Origin: HGM04593 sp964485215
GTDB lineage: Bacteria; Bacteroidota; Bacteroidia; Bacteroidales; Bacteroidaceae
Assembly (NCBI GenBank): GCA_964485215.1
Contig: CAZAIM010000090.1
Location: 1 to 9,685, forward strand
Length of the DNA: 9,685 bases
Reading direction: 5' to 3'
The position numbers and the translations under genes were made by a program. The notes beneath the pieces are model-generated. The model had not been told where the DNA came from, did not search any database, and saw nothing but the letters and a program-made list of their open reading frames with translations. Of this stretch, positions 5,459 through 9,685 are shown piece by piece. How positions within the stretch are numbered: position 1 is the stretch's first letter; each line of letters begins with the position of its first letter.

Positions 5459-7564
5459 ATGAAGAGATTTTATTATTCACTGCTAACACTATCGATTATG
5501 CTGACAATGAATGCGTGCAAGTCGAACAACAATGCTTCAGCCGATGAACCCGGCAACAGCATTCTCAGCGAAAGCAATGCTCCGTTTGGAGCACCTGAGT
5601 TCGGCAAACTGAAGATTGAGGATTACAAAGAGGCTTTCGACCGTGGGTTCGAGGAGAAACGTGCCGACATCAAGGCTATCATAGAGAACAGCGATGCTCC
5701 TACATACGCCAATACTATCGACGCACTCGAGATGAGCGGCAAGGCACTCGAGAAGGTATCTTCAATCTTCTTTACACTTAACGAAAGCGACAACAACGGG
5801 ACAATGACAGAGGTTGAGGAATATGTTGTGCCGAAGCTGACGGAACTGAGCGGCTACATTTATATGAACGATACCCTGTTCAACCGCATACGCACACTCT
5901 ACGATTCCCGTGTGGCACTCGCCCTTACCGAAGAGCAGAACATCGTGCTCGAGAACTACTACAAGTCATTTGTCCGCGGCGGTGCCCTGTTGAACGAAGA
6001 GGACAAGGCAAAACTGCTCGACATCGACACAAGGCTCGGTCTGCTTTCCGTAAAGTTCAGCAGCAACCTGCTTGCCGACAACAAGGCGTTCAAGCTGGTG
6101 ATAACAGACAAGAAGGATTTGAGCGGCCTACCGCAGAACGTCATAGATGCAGCCGCAAGCGAGGACGGCAAGAGCTGGACCATCACGCTCGACAAGCCAA
6201 GCTGCATACCATTCCTTCAGTATGCCGACAACCGCGCCCTTCGCGAACAGGTGTATAAGGCATATTATGGTCGTGGCGACAACAATAACGAGAATGACAA
6301 CAAAGCTATAATAAAGGAGATACTGCAGCTTCGCCGGCAGAAGGCAAATCTTCTCGGCTTCGAAAGCTTCGCGCACTTTGTGCTTGACGAGAAGATGGCC
6401 AAGACGCCCGAGGCTGCACTCGACCTTCTGAACAAGATTTGGAAACCGGCGGTAAAGCGCGCGGCAGAAGAAAAAGCGGAGTTACAGAAGATTGCCGACC
6501 GCGAAGGTGCCGGAATAAAGATTGAAGGCTGGGACTGGTTCTACTATACAGAGAAACTGCGTAAGGAGAAGTTTGCACTTGACGATGCGGCAATAAAGCC
6601 ATACTTCAAACTCGAGAACGTTCTGCGAGGAGCATTCGACTGTGCAACCAAGCTTTATGGTGTGTATTTCGTAAAACGCGACGACATCCCTGTATACTAC
6701 GATGGTGTTGAGGTCTACGAAGTTCTTGGCAAGGACGGCTCGCATCTCGGCCTTTTCTATACCGATTTCTTTCCACGCGACTCAAAACGTCAGGGTGCCT
6801 GGATGACAAACTTCATCAACCAGAAAAATCTCTGTGGCGAGAACGTACGTCCAATGATTGTCAATGTGTGCAATTTCACGGCACCCCAGGGCGACACACC
6901 CGCACTGCTCAACATCGACGAGACACGTACACTGTTCCACGAATTCGGTCACGCACTTCACGGATTGCTGACACAGACCCACTACCCAAGTGTGAGCGGA
7001 ACAAACGTGAAACACGACTTCGTAGAACTCTTCTCGCAGATAAACGAGAAGTGGTCTGTACACCCCGACGTTATGCCCACATACGCCAAGCACTATGAGA
7101 CAGGTGAGGCCATACCCGATTCTCTAATTGTAAAGATGCAGAAGAGTGCGCATTTCAATCTTGGCTTCGAGACAACTGAACTTGTTGCTGCAGCCCTGCT
7201 TGATATGAAGATGCATCTTGTTGAGGATTACAGCAGCTTTGACTGCAACGAATATGAAAAGGCTCTGCGTAAAGAGCTGGGGCTGATCAATGAGATTGAG
7301 TACCGCTATCGCAGCACAAATTTCGCACATGTATTCGGCGGAGGATACGCTGTCGGGTACTACGCTTACCTTTGGGCTGAGGTGCTGGACTGTGACGCTT
7401 TTGAGCTCTTCCTCGAGAAAGGAATCTTCGACCCGGAGACAGCTGCAAGTTTCAAGCAACTTGTTGAAATGGGAGGAAGCAAGGACCCCATGCGTGAATA
7501 TCGCCGTTTCCGCGGTGCCGACCCCAATCCGGCAGCATTGCTCCGTGCACGTGGACTGATATAA
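5459..7564 (+). CDS. dcp: M3 family metallopeptidase, Dcp-type, lipoprotein
   Basis: A 701-residue protein, the usual size for peptidyl-dipeptidase Dcp and oligopeptidase A relatives. A lipoprotein signal peptide is visible, with hydrophobic residues 5-17 and Cys20 in LTMNAC, followed by a Ser/Asn-rich linker, so the enzyme is likely anchored in the envelope rather than cytosolic. The zinc site is H494-E-F-G-H498 within LFHEFGHALHGL; the third ligand is probably E523 in HDFVELFSQ, 29 residues after the first His as in thimet-type peptidases. Near the C-terminus, FAHVFGGGYAVGYYAYLWAE (about 622-641) carries the conserved substrate-binding His/Gly/Tyr segment. It probably removes C-terminal dipeptides from short peptides. 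The choice of dcp over prlC rests on length and the lipoprotein signal. It is followed after 5 nt by the C_GCAxxG_C_C gene. Confidence 0.9.
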   Translation: MKRFYYSLLTLSIMLTMNACKSNNNASADEPGNSILSESNAPFGAPEFGKLKIEDYKEAFDRGFEEKRADIKAIIENSDAPTYANTIDALEMSGKALEKVSSIFFTLNESDNNGTMTEVEEYVVPKLTELSGYIYMNDTLFNRIRTLYDSRVALALTEEQNIVLENYYKSFVRGGALLNEEDKAKLLDIDTRLGLLSVKFSSNLLADNKAFKLVITDKKDLSGLPQNVIDAAASEDGKSWTITLDKPSCIPFLQYADNRALREQVYKAYYGRGDNNNENDNKAIIKEILQLRRQKANLLGFESFAHFVLDEKMAKTPEAALDLLNKIWKPAVKRAAEEKAELQKIADREGAGIKIEGWDWFYYTEKLRKEKFALDDAAIKPYFKLENVLRGAFDCATKLYGVYFVKRDDIPVYYDGVEVYEVLGKDGSHLGLFYTDFFPRDSKRQGAWMTNFINQKNLCGENVRPMIVNVCNFTAPQGDTPALLNIDETRTLFHEFGHALHGLLTQTHYPSVSGTNVKHDFVELFSQINEKWSVHPDVMPTYAKHYETGEAIPDSLIVKMQKSAHFNLGFETTELVAAALLDMKMHLVEDYSSFDCNEYEKALRKELGLINEIEYRYRSTNFAHVFGGGYAVGYYAYLWAEVLDCDAFELFLEKGIFDPETAASFKQLVEMGGSKDPMREYRRFRGADPNPAALLRARGLI

Positions 7565-7569
7565 TTATA

Positions 7570-8043
7570 ATGGAGATGGAAGAAAGAATAGAAAAGGCAG
7601 TATCGCTCTTCAAGGAAGGGTATAACTGCAGCCAGTCGGTTGTTGCCGCATATGCCGACCTTTACGGCTTTACACAGGAACAGGCTTTGAGGATGGCTGC
7701 ATCGTTCGGAGGCGGAATTGGCCGAATGAGACAGACCTGCGGCGCAGCCTGCGGCTTGTTTATGCTTGCAGGGCTTGAGACCGGTTGTACCGACGGCAAG
7801 AACCGCGAAGGCAAGGAAGCCAACTATAAAACAGTGCAGGCACTTGCCGAAGAGTTCCGCAAGCGCAACGGTTCGCTAATCTGCGCTGAACTTCTCGGGC
7901 TTTCAAAGAGTGCTCCCACACCACCCGCTCCCGAGAGCCGTACAGCCGAATACTACAAGAAACGTCCTTGCGTGAAGATGGTTGAAGAAGCAGCACGGAT
8001 ATTTGAAGAGTTTCTTAAGAGCCAGAATAAAAAGTGCCTGTGA
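7570..8043 (+). CDS. C_GCAxxG_C_C family protein, putative redox protein
   Basis: A 157-residue soluble protein with the family's cysteine pattern: C20 in GYNCSQSVV, CGAACG at 57-62 after a glycine-rich GGGIGRMRQ, C105 in LICAELLG and C134 in KKRPCVKM. The family is widespread in anaerobes and is assumed to be a redox-active or metal-binding protein; no reaction is established. It starts 5 nt after the peptidase stop, so the two share a transcript. A second Met at codon 3 (7576) is an alternative start. A short hairpin with a T-run follows the stop. Confidence 0.88.
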   Translation: MEMEERIEKAVSLFKEGYNCSQSVVAAYADLYGFTQEQALRMAASFGGGIGRMRQTCGAACGLFMLAGLETGCTDGKNREGKEANYKTVQALAEEFRKRNGSLICAELLGLSKSAPTPPAPESRTAEYYKKRPCVKMVEEAARIFEEFLKSQNKKCL

Positions 8044-8057
8044 TTGCCGGCGAAACA

Positions 8058-8090
8058 GTGTTGTCTTTTTTGCAACACAACCCTATTTTT
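8058..8090 (+). terminator. Possible weak terminator after the C_GCAxxG_C_C gene
   Basis: GTGTTG (8058-8063) pairs with CAACAC (8073-8078). Seven bases later comes TTTTT (8086-8090). The stem is short and the T-run is displaced, so this is tentative. The rest of the 8044-8299 gap holds the next promoter and leader; I see no gene in it. Confidence 0.35.
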
Positions 8091-8157
8091 CTTGGCAAAC
8101 AGCGTTTTGGGATATAGACAATTTTTTCAAAAAATATTGAAAATCACCGACTTTTTG

Positions 8158-8188
8158 TTTGTCAGGTCGAAAAAAAACAATACCTTTG
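8158..8188 (+). promoter_or_regulatory. Bacteroidetes-type promoter for the DUF2582 gene
   Basis: TTTG (8158-8161), exactly 19 nt, TACCTTTG (8181-8188), a full match to the phylum consensus. It predicts a start near 8194-8198 and a leader of about 100 nt. Confidence 0.8.
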
Positions 8189-8269
8189 CACCCGAATTAC
8201 GAGAAACAGGGTTCGTTACCGCAGTCTAATGCCGTAAAACTTTGGTTCTCAGCCACATAACAAAGGCTA

Positions 8270-8286
8270 TAATTAATGTTTAATTA
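8270..8286. promoter_or_regulatory. AT-rich palindrome upstream of the DUF2582 gene
   Basis: TAATTAA (8270-8276) and its exact inverted copy TTAATTA (8280-8286) are separated by TGT, 13 nt before the ATG at 8300. This could be a small operator, for example for autoregulation by the winged-helix product, or chance in AT-rich DNA. Confidence 0.3.
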
Positions 8287-8299
8287 AATACGAAAAATT

Positions 8300-8497
8300 A
8301 TGATTGAGAATGCTGGTGCATTTGCAGGCCGCATCTGGACTGCTTTGAACGAGACAGAAGGTCTTACATTGAAGGAAATTAAGACAAAGACAAAGCTGAA
8401 AGAGAAGGAACTTTACCTCGGTTTGGGTTGGTTGCTTCGTGAGGACAAGATTTTCACTTGCGTAGCTGGTGAGGATGAGATCTTCGCTCTCAAGTAA
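8300..8497 (+). CDS. DUF2582 winged helix-turn-helix domain protein
   Basis: A 65-residue protein that is one small winged helix: AGRIWTALNETEGLTLKEIK, then a recognition-helix segment KLKEKELYLGLGWLLREDKI, and a closing beta-wing FTCVAGEDEIFALK. This matches the short DUF2582 proteins common in Bacteroidales. DNA binding is predicted from the fold; no target is known. It is monocistronic, with its own consensus promoter and a strong terminator 23 nt after the stop. Confidence 0.88.
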   Translation: MIENAGAFAGRIWTALNETEGLTLKEIKTKTKLKEKELYLGLGWLLREDKIFTCVAGEDEIFALK

Positions 8498-8519
8498 TTG
8501 AGAAACAGAGTAACACGAT

Positions 8520-8550
8520 AAAAAGGTTTGGCACGTGTCAAACCTTTTTT
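8520..8550 (+). terminator. Strong intrinsic terminator, bidirectional
   Basis: AAAAAGGTTTG (8520-8530) pairs exactly with CAAACCTTTTT (8539-8549) around the loop GCACGTGT and ends in a T-run. The A-run on the other side lets it work in both directions. It closes the DUF2582 transcript. Confidence 0.92.
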
Positions 8551-8607
8551 ATATTACGGAGATTCATCTTTCTTTGTTGTTTTCACCCGATATCGTCTTC
8601 TATTGCT

Positions 8608-8638
8608 TTTGCAGTTACCCCATTTTTTCGTAACTTTG
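8608..8638 (+). promoter_or_regulatory. Bacteroidetes-type promoter for the yhhQ-like gene
   Basis: TTTG (8608-8611), 19 nt, TAACTTTG (8631-8638), a full consensus match. The ATG at 8661 leaves a leader of only about 15 nt, too short for a preQ1 riboswitch or any other structured sensor. Confidence 0.8.
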
Positions 8639-8660
8639 CAGTGCAAAAAAATATCACATT

Positions 8661-9332
8661 ATGGACAAGGTATCGGAAAACCCTTTCAAAAACCGAAGAA
8701 CAGGCAACAGTGCGCTCATGGTTGTTACTGCGCTGTTCATTACTCTCTATTTAGTGTCGAATATTATGGCAGTCAAGGTCATCGGGCTGTTCGATATATT
8801 CTTTTTCGACGCAGGAACAATAACATTCCCGTTTGCTTATATGCTCGGCGACGTGCTTACCGAGATTTGGGGCTACCGTACAGCACGCAAGGTCATCTGG
8901 CTCACCCTGCTGTGCAATATAATACTAGTCTTCTGTACACAGATAGGCGTGTGGCTTCCTTCACCCAATTACCTTTCTGACAGTGCCGATGCCTACAATG
9001 CTGTCTTTTCCTATGTGCCACGAATAGTCCTGGGCTCATTGACCGGTTTCCTTCTCGGTGAACTTTCCAATGCCTGGCTTATGGAAAAGATAAAGAACAG
9101 GATGCGTGGACGTCACCTATGGGTACGTACAATCGGCAGTTCGGCCGTAGCATACATTTTCGACTCGCTGCCTTTTGTGCTTATCGCCTTTGCAGGCACA
9201 GTAACAACGAACGACCTTGTAATGATGATTCTTTTCCAGTATTTCTCCAAGTTGACAATAGAGGTACTCTTTGGAACACCCATGGCATATGCTGCGATAT
9301 ATTGGCTGAAGCGTCTCTCGCGGCAGCTGTAA
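8661..9332 (+). CDS. yhhQ: Queuosine precursor transporter, YhhQ/VUT family
   Basis: A 223-residue integral membrane protein with about six hydrophobic segments. Family signatures are LYLVSNIMAVKVIGLF in the first helix, ITFPFAYMLGDVLTEIWGYR after the second, LLGELSNAWLMEKIK, and FDSLPFVLIAFAG. Members import queuosine precursors (preQ0/preQ1 or queuine) for tRNA wobble-base modification. Which precursor is used cannot be read from the sequence, and no queuosine biosynthesis gene lies in the window. It is a single-gene transcript and converges on the cardiolipin synthase gene with only 14 nt between stops. Confidence 0.9.
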   Translation: MDKVSENPFKNRRTGNSALMVVTALFITLYLVSNIMAVKVIGLFDIFFFDAGTITFPFAYMLGDVLTEIWGYRTARKVIWLTLLCNIILVFCTQIGVWLPSPNYLSDSADAYNAVFSYVPRIVLGSLTGFLLGELSNAWLMEKIKNRMRGRHLWVRTIGSSAVAYIFDSLPFVLIAFAGTVTTNDLVMMILFQYFSKLTIEVLFGTPMAYAAIYWLKRLSRQL

Positions 9333-9346
9333 TCGTAGCAACATCG

Positions 9347-9685
9347 CTACATGAAAGGTGTTGCCAATGTAACAAGCCATCCGCAGAAACGTTTCCACCA
9401 TGAGCGTTCCTTGTATTTTTCCTTCGTAAGCAGATAGCTGTTGTTCCTGTCATCCTCTATAAGCCTGAAGAGTTCTCCCGTGTCCTCTTCTCCAAAGACA
9501 AAGATATTTGTCTCGTAATCATATGTGAGACTGCGGCTATTGAGGTTTGCCGAACCTATTGTACAGAACTTTCCATCGACACACATAGCCTTCGAGTGGT
9601 TGAACCCTCCTGTGTACATATACACATCGGCACCACGTTTCATAAGCTGATACCCTACACGCCACACACCGTCCGGAATCATAGG
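9347..9685 (-). CDS. cls: Cardiolipin synthase, C-terminal part (5' end beyond window)
   Basis: The frame is open from the right edge to TAG at 9347-9349. The first ATG inside the window (9682) is internal, because a sense codon precedes it. It contains the second phospholipase D motif, HSKAMCVD (HxKxxxxD; His at 9596-9598), followed by GSANLNSRS, the hallmark of bacterial cardiolipin synthases, and a family-typical ending with WWKRFCGWL and TPFM. It is a membrane enzyme that joins phosphatidyl groups to form cardiolipin; the N-terminal membrane helices and first HKD motif lie outside the window. The signature also fits other PLD-family phosphatidyltransferases, but the tail favours Cls. Confidence 0.88.
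   Translation of the reverse strand, partial: PMIPDGVWRVGYQLMKRGADVYMYTGGFNHSKAMCVDGKFCTIGSANLNSRSLTYDYETNIFVFGEEDTGELFRLIEDDRNNSYLLTKEKYKERSWWKRFCGWLVTLATPFM

Noticed and set aside
8044..8229. 61-codon plus-strand frame after the C_GCAxxG_C_C gene
   Set aside because: It runs through a hairpin with a T-run and the full consensus promoter of the next gene, has no recognisable domain, and starts right at the preceding stop.
9335..9350. Hairpin GTAGC/GCTAC between yhhQ and cls as a shared terminator
   Set aside because: It has only five pairs, no T-run on either side, and overlaps the cls stop codon. Too weak to call.

Overview
The window looks like a chromosomal segment of a Bacteroidales bacterium (Bacteroides/Prevotella-like). 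Three promoters match the Bacteroidetes form, TTG or TTTG, then 19 bases, then TAnnTTTG. Shine-Dalgarno sites are mostly absent, and the gene families (M3 lipoprotein peptidase, DUF2582 winged helix, CarboxypepD_reg-like protein, C_GCAxxG_C_C protein) are typical of the group. All assignments come from reading the sequence; no search was run.

Left third (1-3440, minus strand): the dominant gene is a very large ORF that starts at 2928 and runs off the left edge, so only its first 976 codons are visible. It encodes a cytosolic-type TIR domain with a candidate catalytic Glu, one transmembrane helix, an 11-heptad coiled coil and at least 15 WD40 repeats. This is a receptor-like layout. The WD40 part is a 126-nt-period DNA repeat array with one nearly identical block copy 378 nt away. 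Upstream on the same strand lies an AT-rich stretch with two small possible genes: a 43-codon ORF with an unusually good Shine-Dalgarno, and a small membrane-protein ORF that appears to be interrupted by a +1 frameshift. The region has the character of an accessory, possibly defence-related, island next to core genes.

Middle (3473-5272, plus strand): a promoter drives a tight three-gene operon of a DUF2975 four-helix membrane protein, a YozG-type HTH regulator and a secreted CarboxypepD_reg-like protein. The last two genes overlap by 4 bases. A hairpin follows the operon.

Right half (5273-9685): a repeat- and hairpin-rich leader precedes an operon of a Dcp-type M3 lipoprotein peptidase and a four-cysteine C_GCAxxG_C_C protein. 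Next come a promoter and the 65-aa DUF2582 winged-helix protein, closed by a strong terminator. A further promoter drives a YhhQ-type queuosine-precursor transporter. The window ends inside a convergent cardiolipin synthase gene, of which only the C-terminal part is visible.
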